This document shows, piece by piece, positions 17,049 to 25,087 of a stretch of 64,000 nucleotides of DNA. The stretch covers positions 124,001 through 188,000 of the forward strand of contig NZ_PVTG01000008.1 in the NCBI RefSeq assembly GCF_003002915.1. The letters run 5' to 3'. The notes beneath the pieces are model-generated. The model made no database searches. It saw only the letters and a program-made list of their open reading frames with translations, and was not told where the DNA came from. The translations under genes and the position numbers were made by a program. The stretch is from Geodermatophilus tzadiensis. GTDB taxonomy: Bacteria; Actinomycetota; Actinomycetes; Mycobacteriales; Geodermatophilaceae. The first letter of the stretch is position 1. Each line of letters opens with the position of its first letter.

Positions 17049-17660
17049 TCACGGCAGCCGGAGGACCTGGCCGGGCACCACACCGGCGCCCTCGAGGTCG
17101 TTCAGCTCCTCGATGGCGTCGACCACCACGCGCACGTCCTGCTCGCCGCCGGCGACCTCGCCCGCGATCGACCAGACCGTGTCGCCCGGACGCACCACGA
17201 CGCTGCTCTCGCCCGCCAGGCGCAGCCCGGCCTCCCCGCCGGTGACCCAGGGGGCGACCACCGACCCGAGGACCAGGGCGCCGCCCAGGGCGAGCGCGAG
17301 GACCAGCCGCCGGCCCCGGCGGGTCAGCCGGAGCCGCGCCGGGGCGGGTGCGGCCGCACGCCCGCCGCGCACGGCACCGGCCGCGGCCCGGGCGCGCGGC
17401 GGGCGGCCACCCGGGCGGGCCGGGTCGCGGCGGGCCCGGGGGGCCTCGGCCGGGGGCCCGGCCGTGCGGGCCGGCGCGGCGGCGGGGCGGTCGGGGACCG
17501 GCCGCAGGTGCCCGGGAACCCGTGGACCCGAGCCCGGCAGGGCTGCCCGGCCGGTCGGGCGGGCCGGCCGTCGGGCACCGTCCCCGGACCCCAGCAGCGG
17601 CCGCCACGGGACCTGGACCGCCGCGTCGAACTCCAGCACGGCCTGTCGCACGCTGCCCAT
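17049..17660 (-). CDS. LysM-domain envelope protein divergent from lexA (ChiZ/DivS-like position)
   Basis: 203 residues. A Pro/Arg-rich cytoplasmic N-terminus (about 1-130) leads to one membrane segment (LVLALALGGALVLGSVVAPWV) and a C-terminal LysM domain (SSVVVRPGDTVWSIAGEVAG...GVVPGQVLRLP) that would bind peptidoglycan outside. The ATG at 17660 follows AGGAGG by 7 nt. In mycobacteria and corynebacteria the gene divergent from lexA (ChiZ, DivS) is an SOS-induced division inhibitor with this layout. Position, topology and the SOS boxes suggest the same job here, though sequence similarity to those proteins is not shown. Confidence 0.82.
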   Translation of the reverse strand: MGSVRQAVLEFDAAVQVPWRPLLGSGDGARRPARPTGRAALPGSGPRVPGHLRPVPDRPAAAPARTAGPPAEAPRARRDPARPGGRPPRARAAAGAVRGGRAAAPAPARLRLTRRGRRLVLALALGGALVLGSVVAPWVTGGEAGLRLAGESSVVVRPGDTVWSIAGEVAGGEQDVRVVVDAIEELNDLEGAGVVPGQVLRLP

Positions 17661-17695
17661 GACCAGTCCTCCTCGTCGCTCACACGGCCCCGACG

Positions 17696-17711
17696 TCGAA
17701 CACGCGTTCGA
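17696..17711. promoter_or_regulatory. SOS (LexA) box, perfect
   Basis: TCGAAC-ACGC-GTTCGA matches the actinobacterial LexA consensus TCGAAC-N4-GTTCGA at every position. It lies 36 bp upstream of the LysM gene start. Confidence 0.9.
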
Positions 17712-17727
17712 TCGAACGTCTGTGCGA
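17712..17727. promoter_or_regulatory. SOS box, one mismatch, abutting the first
   Basis: TCGAAC-GTCT-GTGCGA follows the perfect box with no gap. A minus-strand TAGACA (17728-17733) directly upstream could be the -10 of the LysM gene, which would put both boxes over its start site. Confidence 0.65.
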
Positions 17728-17776
17728 TGTCTACCGCATCCGTCCGACGCGGTCGACCCGACACCTCCCGGCGGTT

Positions 17777-17817
17777 TCGAACACACGTTTGAAGTCGCGG
17801 CGCCGAGGCGCTACGGT
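17777..17817 (+). promoter_or_regulatory. lexA promoter with overlapping SOS box
   Basis: SOS box TCGAAC-ACAC-GTTTGA (17777-17792, one mismatch) overlaps a -35 TTTGAA (17788-17793), followed after 18 bp by TACGGT (17812-17817). LexA bound here would block its own promoter. The predicted leader to the GTG start is about 124 nt. Confidence 0.75.
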
Positions 17818-17947
17818 CCGACCAGCACCCGCCCGCCGTCGCCTGCGGGCCCGGCGGGACCGCGGCCGCGGTTCCGGACGGGACCGGCTCCGGCCCGGCA
17901 CCGGGCGGACACGAGGGCTGTGAGGGCACAGCCGGCGAGGAGGAGAC

Positions 17948-18733
17948 GTGGCGGGCACCAGCGGCACCGGCCGGCGCACGCGGACCGGCGGGACGGCGAC
18001 CCGGCGCACCCCGAAGGCCGGGGCGGTCACGGACGCGGCCGGGCCGGGCGACGGGACGGGGGCGGTGCGCACGTTCCCCGACCGCACGGAGAACGGCGAC
18101 GGCCTGACCCAGCGGCAGCGCCGGGTCCTCGAGGTCATCCGCGACTCGATCGAGCGGCGCGGCTACCCGCCCTCGGTCCGCGAGATCGGCGAGGCCGTCG
18201 GCCTGTCCTCCGCGTCGTCGGTGGCCCACCAGCTGTCGGTGCTGCAGAAGAAGGGCTGGCTGCGGCGCGACCCCAACCGCCCGCGCGCCCTCGACGTCCG
18301 GCTCCCCGGGGAGACGACGGCCGAGACCACCGCCCCCGCGGCCGAGGCCGCGGCCGGTGCGCCCACCTACGTGCCGCTCGTCGGCCGGATCGCCGCCGGT
18401 GGCCCGGTGCTCGCCGAGCAGGCCGTCGAGGACGTCTTCCCGCTCCCCCGCGAGCTGGTCGGCGACGGCACGCTGTTCATGCTGCGCGTCGCCGGTGACT
18501 CGATGGTCGACGCGGCGATCTGCGACGGCGACTGGGTGGTCGTCCGCCAGCAGCCGACCGCCGAGAACGGCGAGATCGTCGCGGCGATGCTCGACGGCGA
18601 GGCCACGGTGAAGACCTACAAGCGCCGCGACGGCCACGTCTGGCTGCTACCGCACAACCCGGCCTACGAGCCGATCCCCGGCGACGAGGCGACCGTCCTC
18701 GGCCGCGTCGTCACCGTGCTGCGGCGGGTCTGA
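17948..18733 (+). CDS. lexA: SOS repressor LexA
   Basis: 261 residues. An unusual Arg/Thr/Gly-rich N-terminal extension of about 50 residues precedes the winged-helix domain ([33 protein letters not shown]). The C-terminal S24 peptidase domain has the cleavage site Ala150-Gly151 (RIAAGG), catalytic Ser185 (GDSM) and Lys222 (TVKTY). RecA filaments trigger self-cleavage, freeing SOS genes. The GTG at 17948 follows GGCGAGGAGGA. SOS boxes lie upstream of this gene and of recA in the same window. Confidence 0.97.
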   Translation: MAGTSGTGRRTRTGGTATRRTPKAGAVTDAAGPGDGTGAVRTFPDRTENGDGLTQRQRRVLEVIRDSIERRGYPPSVREIGEAVGLSSASSVAHQLSVLQKKGWLRRDPNRPRALDVRLPGETTAETTAPAAEAAAGAPTYVPLVGRIAAGGPVLAEQAVEDVFPLPRELVGDGTLFMLRVAGDSMVDAAICDGDWVVVRQQPTAENGEIVAAMLDGEATVKTYKRRDGHVWLLPHNPAYEPIPGDEATVLGRVVTVLRRV

Positions 18734-18742
18734 CCCGGCGAC

Positions 18743-18770
18743 CCGGGGCGGCGGCCGACCGCCGCCCCGG
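18743..18770. terminator. Hairpin after lexA
   Basis: A 12-bp perfect stem (CCGGGGCGGCGG/CCGCCGCCCCGG) with a CCGA loop ends right at the stop codon of the convergent beta-propeller gene. Probable two-way terminator. Confidence 0.7.
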
Positions 18771-19820
18771 TCAGGCTCCCGGTGCCCCCGGGGCGCGGCG
18801 GCGGCGCACCCGGCCGCCGACGACGACCAGCAGGGTCGCCACGCCGGCCGCCACGAGTGCGGTGGTGACCGCGGACAGGCCGACACCGCCGTCGTCGTCG
18901 AGCAGCGCGGACAGCGACGGCTCGGTCGCGCCCGCGGGCGCGGGCGGCGACGCCGGCGTCGCCGCCGGGATCGGCACCTGCGTGACGTCGCCCGGCACGC
19001 CCTCGCCGGCCACGAGCAGGGCACTGCCGTCGGCGGTGAAGCTGACCGCCTCCCCCTGCGGCGCCGCGGGCAGCGCGATCCGCACCGGCTCGCCGGCCAG
19101 CGCGCCGGGCACGTCGGCACCGGCGAGGTCCCAGACGTAGGCGTCGGTGTAGGTGCGCAGTGCGAGGCGGCTGCCGTCGCGGGCCACCGCGCCGCCGGTC
19201 ACCAGCAGCTGCCCGGCGCGACCGACCGGACCGCCCGGCGTGCCGGTGAGGGTGAACGTCACGGTGCCGACGTCGACCAGGGCGACCGTGCCGCCGTCGA
19301 CCAGGGGCGCGGCCGGGCGGTAGACGTGACTGGCGCCGAGCACCTCCTTGGTGACCAGGTGGGGCGTGCCGTCGGGAGCGAGCAGCAGCGCCTCGGCGTC
19401 GTGCGCCCCGTCGGGGTAGGTGAGCCGGTACAGCGACGTCGACCCGTCCGGGCGCACCGCGACCAGCGCGACGGTGGCGCGGGTGGCGTTGTTGTCCCCG
19501 GTGTCGGCCAGCCAGACGGTGCCGTCCGCGCCGACGGCCAGGTCCTCGGGGTCGTAGGGGTCCAGCGGGGCGGTGGTCACGTCGACGACCGCGCACGCGT
19601 CGTCGAGCACGTGCAGGACCACCTGGTCCCCGCCGTCGACCACCGCCAGCAGGCGGTCGCCGACGTCGACCAGCCCGGACAGCTCGGCCAGCCGCGGGTC
19701 GGTGACCGTGCACCGGGTCACCGGCGCGGCCGGCTCCTCGGCGGCGGCCGGCGCCGGGAGGACGGCCGGCCCCAGCCCGAGCAGGAGGGCCGCACCGGCG
19801 CCTGCGGCCCGACGGCGCAC
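18771..19820 (-). CDS. Secreted, membrane-anchored beta-propeller-like protein
   Basis: 349 residues from GTG 19820, which sits 1 nt after the PAP2 stop; a GTG at 19856 would add 12 residues. A signal peptide (RRRAAGAGAALLLGLG, cleavage near APAAA-EEP) leads to repeated blades such as LLAVVDGGDQVVLHVLDD, PEDLAVGADGTVWLADTGDN and DAEALLLAPDGTPHLVTKE, as in extracellular phytase/esterase-like or NHL-type propellers. A Pro/Ala linker, one C-terminal membrane segment (VTTALVAAGVATLLVVVGG) and an Arg-rich end follow, so it is held at the outer membrane face. No catalytic motif is visible. Coupled to the PAP2 gene. Confidence 0.72.
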   Translation of the reverse strand: MRRRAAGAGAALLLGLGPAVLPAPAAAEEPAAPVTRCTVTDPRLAELSGLVDVGDRLLAVVDGGDQVVLHVLDDACAVVDVTTAPLDPYDPEDLAVGADGTVWLADTGDNNATRATVALVAVRPDGSTSLYRLTYPDGAHDAEALLLAPDGTPHLVTKEVLGASHVYRPAAPLVDGGTVALVDVGTVTFTLTGTPGGPVGRAGQLLVTGGAVARDGSRLALRTYTDAYVWDLAGADVPGALAGEPVRIALPAAPQGEAVSFTADGSALLVAGEGVPGDVTQVPIPAATPASPPAPAGATEPSLSALLDDDGGVGLSAVTTALVAAGVATLLVVVGGRVRRRRAPGAPGA

Positions 19821-19821
19821 G

Positions 19822-20580
19822 TCAGGACGGGGCGGTCGGACGGCCGGCGCGGGCACTCGCCCAGCGTGACAGCAGGACCGCGTCGAGTGCGTGGACCACG
19901 CCCAGCAGGAGCAGACCCACCGCGGCGCCGACCACCGCGTCGGTGACCCAGTGGAAGTCCAGCGACACCATGGCGATCCCGGTGACGACCGGGCCCGCGA
20001 CGCTGAGCCACCACAGCGCGCGCTGCACCTGCGGCGCGAGCCGGTACTCGACCGCCTGCCAGCGGGCCACGCCCCACATGAGCACCGCGTTGGCCACGTG
20101 ACCGGAGGGGTAGGAGGCCCCGTCGCGGTGGAAGAACGACCCGGGATAGGCCGGGGCGGTGCGGCCGGTGCCGAACTTGAACGCGTAGACCACCACGGTC
20201 AGCAGCGCCAGGGCGGTGAGCACCCGCACCAGGGGCAGGAGCGTCCGCCGCCGCACGCACAGCCAGCCGACCAGGACGGCCAGCACGACCACGATGGTGC
20301 CGCGGCCGCCGATCTGGGTGACCGCCCACACCGGCCAGTAGGCCGGGGAGTCGCGCAGGTCCCAGGAGCTGACCACCTCCGACACCTGCAGGTCCAGCCG
20401 CTCCAGGTAGCCGCGGCTGAGCAGGTCGACGGTGACGGCCACGGTGACCACCAGGGCACCGAGCAGCAGCCACCACGGCGGGCGACCGGACGACACCGGG
20501 CGCGCCGGCACGGCCGTGGCGTCGCCGGGCTCGTCCCCGGCCGACGCGTCGGCCTGGCGTCGCACCACGCCGCTGGTCAC
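19822..20580 (-). CDS. PAP2-family membrane phosphatase
   Basis: 252 residues from GTG 20580; the frame opens at 20649. Five to six membrane segments. The PAP2 active site is visible as KFGTGRTAP, YPSGH and SLDFHWVTDAV, giving the Arg, the central His and the Ser-x3-His-x3-Asp set. It hydrolyses lipid or isoprenoid phosphates at the outer membrane face; undecaprenyl-pyrophosphate or phosphatidate are typical substrates. Its stop is 1 nt from the GTG of the beta-propeller gene (TGACGTG), so translation is coupled and the two may act together. Confidence 0.88.
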   Translation of the reverse strand: MTSGVVRRQADASAGDEPGDATAVPARPVSSGRPPWWLLLGALVVTVAVTVDLLSRGYLERLDLQVSEVVSSWDLRDSPAYWPVWAVTQIGGRGTIVVVLAVLVGWLCVRRRTLLPLVRVLTALALLTVVVYAFKFGTGRTAPAYPGSFFHRDGASYPSGHVANAVLMWGVARWQAVEYRLAPQVQRALWWLSVAGPVVTGIAMVSLDFHWVTDAVVGAAVGLLLLGVVHALDAVLLSRWASARAGRPTAPS

Positions 20581-20636
20581 CCGCTCACGGTACCGGGGCC
20601 GTGACCGGCCCGTGACCTCCCGCGGGTCCACGGCGA

Positions 20637-20670
20637 GCCGCCCGGACACCCGATCGGGTGTCCGGGCGGC
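20637..20670. terminator. 34-bp perfect palindrome, probable hflX terminator
   Basis: Two 17-nt arms (first arm GCCGCCCGGACACCCGA) are exact complements with no spacer. It lies 14 bp after the hflX stop and before the PAP2 start on the minus strand. Confidence 0.7.
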
Positions 20671-20683
20671 CCGGCCGGTGAGG

Positions 20684-22156
20684 TCAGGCGACCGGCGCGG
20701 CGAACCCCTCGAGAGCGGCGGCCAGACCGCCGTCCACGCGGGCGGTCAGCCGGGTGCCGGCCGCCTCGTGCAGCTCGCTGAGCACCTCGCCGTCGCGGTG
20801 GACGCGGGCCACCAGGTCGCCGCGGTCGTAGGGCACGAGCACCTCGACCTCGACGTCCGGGTGCGGCAGCCGGGCCGCGAGGACCTCGCGCAGCTGCTCG
20901 ATGCCCTCGCCGGTGCGGGCCGAGACCCACACCGCGCCGGGCAGGGCGCGGCGCAGGGTCAGCACGTCGTCCTCGGTCATGGCGTCGACCTTGTTGACGA
21001 CGATCAGCTCGGGCACCGCGGCGGCGTCGATCTCCCGGAGGACGACGTGCACCGCGTCGATCTGGCCCAGCGGGTCGGGGTCGGAGCCGTCGACGACGTG
21101 CAGCAGCAGGTCGGCGCCGGCCACCTCCTCCAGCGTGGACCGGAAGGCGTCGACCAGCTGGTGGGGCAGGTGCCGCACGAAGCCGACGGTGTCGGTGAGC
21201 GTGTACTCGCGGCCGTCGGGCGACTGGGCGCGGCGCACCGTGGGGTCGAGGGTGGCGAACAGCGCGTTCTCCACCAGCACGCCCGCGCCGGTGAGCCGGT
21301 TGAGCAGGCTGGACTTGCCGGCGTTGGTGTAGCCGGCGATCGCCACGCTCGGGACGGCGTTGCGGTCGCGCGCGGAGCGCTGGGTGGCGCGGGCGGTGGC
21401 CATGCCGGCGATCTCGCGGCGCAGCTTGCTCACCCGCGACCGGATCCGCCGCCGGTCGGTCTCGATCTTGGTCTCACCGGGACCGCGGGTGCCGATGCCG
21501 CCACCGCCGGCGACGCGGCCACCGGCCTGCCGGGACAGCGACTCACCCCAGCCGCGCAGCCGCGGCAGCATGTACTGCATCTGCGCCAGCTCGACCTGGG
21601 CCTTGCCCTCCCGGCTGGTGGCGTGCTGGGCGAAGATGTCGAGGATCAGCGCGGTCCGGTCGACCACCTTGACCTTGAGGATCTTCTCCAGCGCGTTGAG
21701 CTGGCCGGGGGTCAGCTCGCCGTCGCAGATGACGGTGTCGGCGCCGGTGGCGGCCACGATCGAGCGGATCTCGGTGGCCTTGCCCGAGCCCACGTAGGTG
21801 CCGGCGTCGGGCTTGTCCCGGCGCTGGCTGACCGCCTCGAGCACCTCCGAGCCCGCCGTCTCGGCGAGCGCGGCCAGCTCGGCCAGCGAGCGGTCGGCGT
21901 CGGCCTGGGTGCCCTCGGTCCACACCCCGACCAGCACGACCCGCTCGAGGCGCAGCTGGCGGTACTCGACCTCGCTGATGTCGGCGAGCTCGGTGGACAG
22001 CCCGGCGACCCGGCGCAGGGCGCCACGGGCCTCGAGGTCGTAGGAGCCGGTCGTGTCGTCGTCCCACTGGTCGGCGGGGGCCGGGCGGGTGCCCTCCGCG
22101 CGCTCGGCGCGCTCCTGGGCGTCGGCGAGCACGGCGCGGTTCTGTGCGGTCGTCAT
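20684..22156 (-). CDS. hflX: Ribosome-associated GTPase HflX
   Basis: 490 residues. The N-terminal HflX domain (AGTYVGSGKATEI, CDGELTPGQLNALE) and glycine-rich linker (GRVAGGGGIGTRGPGETKIETDRR) are followed by a G domain with G1 GYTNAGKSS, G3 DTVGFVRHLP and G4 NKVD. It splits or rescues stalled ribosomes, chiefly under heat stress. Two near-identical in-frame starts exist, ATGACGACTGCACAG at 22216 and ATGACGACCGCACAG at 22156; only the second has a ribosome site (GGAG), so I use it. Confidence 0.95.
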   Translation of the reverse strand: MTTAQNRAVLADAQERAERAEGTRPAPADQWDDDTTGSYDLEARGALRRVAGLSTELADISEVEYRQLRLERVVLVGVWTEGTQADADRSLAELAALAETAGSEVLEAVSQRRDKPDAGTYVGSGKATEIRSIVAATGADTVICDGELTPGQLNALEKILKVKVVDRTALILDIFAQHATSREGKAQVELAQMQYMLPRLRGWGESLSRQAGGRVAGGGGIGTRGPGETKIETDRRRIRSRVSKLRREIAGMATARATQRSARDRNAVPSVAIAGYTNAGKSSLLNRLTGAGVLVENALFATLDPTVRRAQSPDGREYTLTDTVGFVRHLPHQLVDAFRSTLEEVAGADLLLHVVDGSDPDPLGQIDAVHVVLREIDAAAVPELIVVNKVDAMTEDDVLTLRRALPGAVWVSARTGEGIEQLREVLAARLPHPDVEVEVLVPYDRGDLVARVHRDGEVLSELHEAAGTRLTARVDGGLAAALEGFAAPVA

Positions 22157-22320
22157 CGTCTCCAGCGTGACACGCGCGTCGCCGCGGGTCACCTCAGTTA
22201 CCTGTGCAGTCGTCATACGCCGGGTGCAACGCCGCGCGCCCGCGGAACCATCCCGGTACGCGTGGCCGGGTCCGGCCCGGGTAGGGCCGTGGCAGGACCC
22301 GACACACGAGGAGGCTCGAG

Positions 22321-22542
22321 ATGAGCGAGACGGGCAGCAGCGCGGCGGGGGCGGGCGAGGAGCTCGACGACCCGGGCCGTGACCCGGTGGGCCTCGGGGT
22401 GCCGCGCAACCCCTTCGGTGGCGCCGACCAGGACACGGGGGCCGGCGCGCCCCGCGGCACCGGCAACGTGGGTCCCGGCGACAAACCCGAGGCGCCGACC
22501 GACGAGCCCGAGACCCGCGCCGACACCCCGGACACGCCCTAG
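22321..22542 (+). CDS. Small acidic disordered protein
   Basis: 73 residues, rich in Gly, Asp, Glu, Pro and Thr, with no hydrophobic core (RNPFGGADQDTGAG, DKPEAPTDEPETRAD). A GAGGAGG ribosome site precedes the ATG. Its stop codon overlaps the stop region of convergent dapF by 4 nt. I do not recognise a family; similar short acidic proteins are common in this group of bacteria. Moderate confidence that it is translated. Confidence 0.6.
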   Translation: MSETGSSAAGAGEELDDPGRDPVGLGVPRNPFGGADQDTGAGAPRGTGNVGPGDKPEAPTDEPETRADTPDTP

Positions 22543-23438
22543 GAGCGGAGCCACTCCGCGCTGAGCTCGCCGGTCGCGACCACGACGGCCGGGCCGTGCA
22601 GCACCGTCGTCTCCGGGGAGACGTCGACCGTCAGCCGCCCGCCGGGGACGTCGACGACGACGGTGCCGCGCTGGGGGGCGTCGGACCCGGCGGCCAGCGC
22701 GGCGTAGGCGGTGGCGCAGGCCCCGGTGCCGCAGGAGCGGGTCTCCCCCACCCCGCGCTCGTGCACCCGCAGCCGCACGTGCGCGTCGGCGCCCTCGGCC
22801 GGCCGGGCGAGCACCCGCACGAACTCGACGTTGACGCCCTCGGGGAACAGGCCCGCGTCGAAGCCGGGCTGTCGGGTCAGGTCGAGGGCGTCGAGGTCGA
22901 TGCCGCTGTCGGCGTCGGTGAGGCAGACCAGGTGCGGGTTGCCCATCGACACCGCCTGCCCGCCGAGGGCCTGCCCGGACACGGTGGCCTCGCCGCGGCC
23001 GAACGGCCGGGCCGGACCCATGTCCACCCAGTAGGTGCCGTCGGCGCCGGCGCCCACCCGGCGCGGTCCGCCGCGGGTGCCCACCAGGACGCCGTCGGCG
23101 CACGCGGCCCGGTCGAGCAGCCCCTCGGTGACCAGCACGTGCAGGAACAGCCGGATCCCGTTGCCGCACATCTCGGCGTGCGAGCCGTCGGCGTTGCGGT
23201 GGTCCATGAACCACTCGCAACGCCCGAGGTCCTCCCCCAGGACGGCGGGGGCGTCGGGCACGTGCGCGCTGCGCACCACCCGCAGGACGCCGTCGCCGCC
23301 GAGGCCGGAGCGGCGCTCGCACAGCCGCTGCACCAGGGCGGCGTCGAGGCGGTCCTCGGGCCAGCGGTCCCCGTCGGGGTCGGGCAGGACGACGAAGTCG
23401 TTCTCGGTGCCGTGCCCGAGGAGGAACCGGTCGCTCAC
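22539..23438 (-). CDS. dapF: Diaminopimelate epimerase
   Basis: 299 residues. It interconverts LL- and meso-diaminopimelate for lysine and peptidoglycan. Both catalytic cysteines are present: Cys91 in EMCGNGIR and Cys236 in RSCGTGACAT, with GNPHLV and FDAGLFPEGVNVEF between. The GTG at 23438 overlaps the miaA stop as GTGA, so it is translated by coupling as the third gene of a run with miaA and the upstream dioxygenase-like gene. Confidence 0.96.
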   Translation of the reverse strand: MSDRFLLGHGTENDFVVLPDPDGDRWPEDRLDAALVQRLCERRSGLGGDGVLRVVRSAHVPDAPAVLGEDLGRCEWFMDHRNADGSHAEMCGNGIRLFLHVLVTEGLLDRAACADGVLVGTRGGPRRVGAGADGTYWVDMGPARPFGRGEATVSGQALGGQAVSMGNPHLVCLTDADSGIDLDALDLTRQPGFDAGLFPEGVNVEFVRVLARPAEGADAHVRLRVHERGVGETRSCGTGACATAYAALAAGSDAPQRGTVVVDVPGGRLTVDVSPETTVLHGPAVVVATGELSAEWLRS

Positions 23439-24355
23439 CGCCCGATCGTACGGCCGGCGAGCAGCCCGCCGACCGCGTCGGCCAGGTCGGGGCGGGCGGC
23501 GTCGAACCACGTCGTCGCCGGGTCACGGCGGAACCACGAGCGCTGGCGGCGGACGAACCGTCGGGTGGTGGTGACGGTCCGCTCGCGCGCCTCGTCGGCG
23601 GTCAGCGCGCCGTCGAGCTGGGCGAGCACCTGCGCGTAGCCGAGCGCCCGCGCGGCGGTGGGCCCCTCGCGCAGGCCGTCGGCGGCCAGCGCCTCGACCT
23701 CGGCGACGAGGCCGGCGGCCCACATCCGGTCCACCCGCTCGGCGACCCGCGCGTCGAGCTCGGCGGGCTCGCGGTCCAGGCCGACGACGACCGCCGGGTA
23801 GTGCGGCCGCGGCTCGGGCAGCGTCGCGCGGAACGGCCGGCCGGTGAGCTCGACGACCTCGAGGGCGCGCACGATCCGCCGTCCGTTCGAGGGCAGGACG
23901 GCGGCCGCGGCCTCCGGGTCGACCGCCGCGAGGCGGGCGTGCAGGGCAGCCGGCCCGGCATCGGCCAGCTCGGTCCCCAGCCGCGCACGGACGGCGGGGT
24001 CGGTGCCGGGGAAGTCGAGGTCGTCGAGGACGGCGCGCACGTAGAGCCCCGACCCGCCCACCAGCAGCGGCACGGTCCCGGCCGCGCGCAGCCGGTCGAC
24101 CTCGGCGCGCGCCAGCCGCGCGTACTCGACCACCGAGGCGGGCTGGCGCACGTGCCAGACGTCGAGCAGGTGGTGGGGCACCCCCTGCCGCTCGCCGGCG
24201 TCGGGCTTGGCGGTGCCGATGTCCATGCCGCGGTAGAGCTGCATCGAGTCGGCGTTGACCACCTCGCCGCCCAGCCGCCGGGCCAGCTGCACCGCCAGCG
24301 CCGTCTTGCCGGTCGCCGTGGGCCCGACGACGGCGACGACGGGCGGTGCCCTCAC
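23435..24355 (-). CDS. miaA: tRNA dimethylallyltransferase
   Basis: 306 residues. It adds a dimethylallyl group to A37 of tRNAs reading UNN codons; MiaB then methylthiolates it. P-loop GPTATGKT is at residues 11-18, followed by NADSMQLYRGMDIGTAKP, LVGGSGLYVRA and RRFVRRQRSWFRRD. The GTG start overlaps the preceding stop (GTGA). miaB lies 2.3 kb away on the same strand, separated by the divergent DUF349 gene. Confidence 0.96.
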   Translation of the reverse strand: MRAPPVVAVVGPTATGKTALAVQLARRLGGEVVNADSMQLYRGMDIGTAKPDAGERQGVPHHLLDVWHVRQPASVVEYARLARAEVDRLRAAGTVPLLVGGSGLYVRAVLDDLDFPGTDPAVRARLGTELADAGPAALHARLAAVDPEAAAAVLPSNGRRIVRALEVVELTGRPFRATLPEPRPHYPAVVVGLDREPAELDARVAERVDRMWAAGLVAEVEALAADGLREGPTAARALGYAQVLAQLDGALTADEARERTVTTTRRFVRRQRSWFRRDPATTWFDAARPDLADAVGGLLAGRTIGR

Positions 24356-25047
24356 CGCGTCGTCCAGGCGGCGACCAGGTAGCCGACGCCGTAGGGCGCC
24401 TCGTCGGCCAGCAGCTCCGCGGTGACCTCGCGGCCGCGGAGGAGCGCGCCGACCGCGCGCCACACGGGGACGCCGGCCGCCAGCAGCCGCGCGCCCTCGG
24501 CCGGGTCCAGCACGGCGAGGGCGGCCGCGTCGCCGGCGGCCAGCGCGGCGGCGACGGCGGCGTCGAAGGGCGCGGCCGCCTCGTCGAGGTAGCCCGGTGC
24601 CTTGAGGCTGCGGCGCGCCGACCCGTCGCCCATCGCCAGCACCGCCACCGGCCCGGACACCTCATCGACGGCGCCGGCCAGCTCCCCGGGCGCCGCGCCG
24701 ACGCGCGGCCCGGTGTGCCCGGCGGCGTCGAGCAGCGCCGCGCCGACGGTCAGCGAGAGCGGCAGTCGCCGTCCGCCGGGGCGCACCGGGCCCGACAGCG
24801 GCACCTCGAGGTCGACGCCGAAGCCGCGCAGGTCGCCGACGTCCCCGGGGCCGTGGTGGCCCTCCGCGTCCGGCCCGACGACCACGACCGTGTCCGCTCC
24901 GGCGGCGAGCAGCGTCCCGACCGCGGTGGCGCAGGCGGCGCGCAGCGCGGCGGTGTCCTCGGCGGCCCGGCCGGCGACCGCGGGCAGCAGCAGCGGCGGG
25001 CACGGGCAGAAGGCGACCGCGACCGGTCCGGCGGGCAGGCTGCTCAC
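24352..25047 (-). CDS. Class III extradiol dioxygenase-like protein, degenerate metal site
   Basis: 231 residues with the LigB-like fold pattern: VAVAFCPCPPLLLPAVAG at the start, ADTVVVVGPDAEGHHGPGD, then VAVLAMGDGSARRSLKAPGYL. True LigB enzymes bind iron with N-terminal histidines; here that position reads FCPCPP, so ring-cleaving activity is doubtful. A gene of this kind sits beside miaA in many actinobacteria (Rv2728c position in M. tuberculosis), so the position is conserved while the role is unknown. First gene of a GTGA-coupled run with miaA and dapF. Its promoter must lie in the 40 bp shared with the divergent DUF349 gene. Confidence 0.75.
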   Translation of the reverse strand: MSSLPAGPVAVAFCPCPPLLLPAVAGRAAEDTAALRAACATAVGTLLAAGADTVVVVGPDAEGHHGPGDVGDLRGFGVDLEVPLSGPVRPGGRRLPLSLTVGAALLDAAGHTGPRVGAAPGELAGAVDEVSGPVAVLAMGDGSARRSLKAPGYLDEAAAPFDAAVAAALAAGDAAALAVLDPAEGARLLAAGVPVWRAVGALLRGREVTAELLADEAPYGVGYLVAAWTTR

Positions 25048-25087
25048 CGCAGCAGTGTCTCCGACGCGGCGTGGGAGACTGCGGTGC

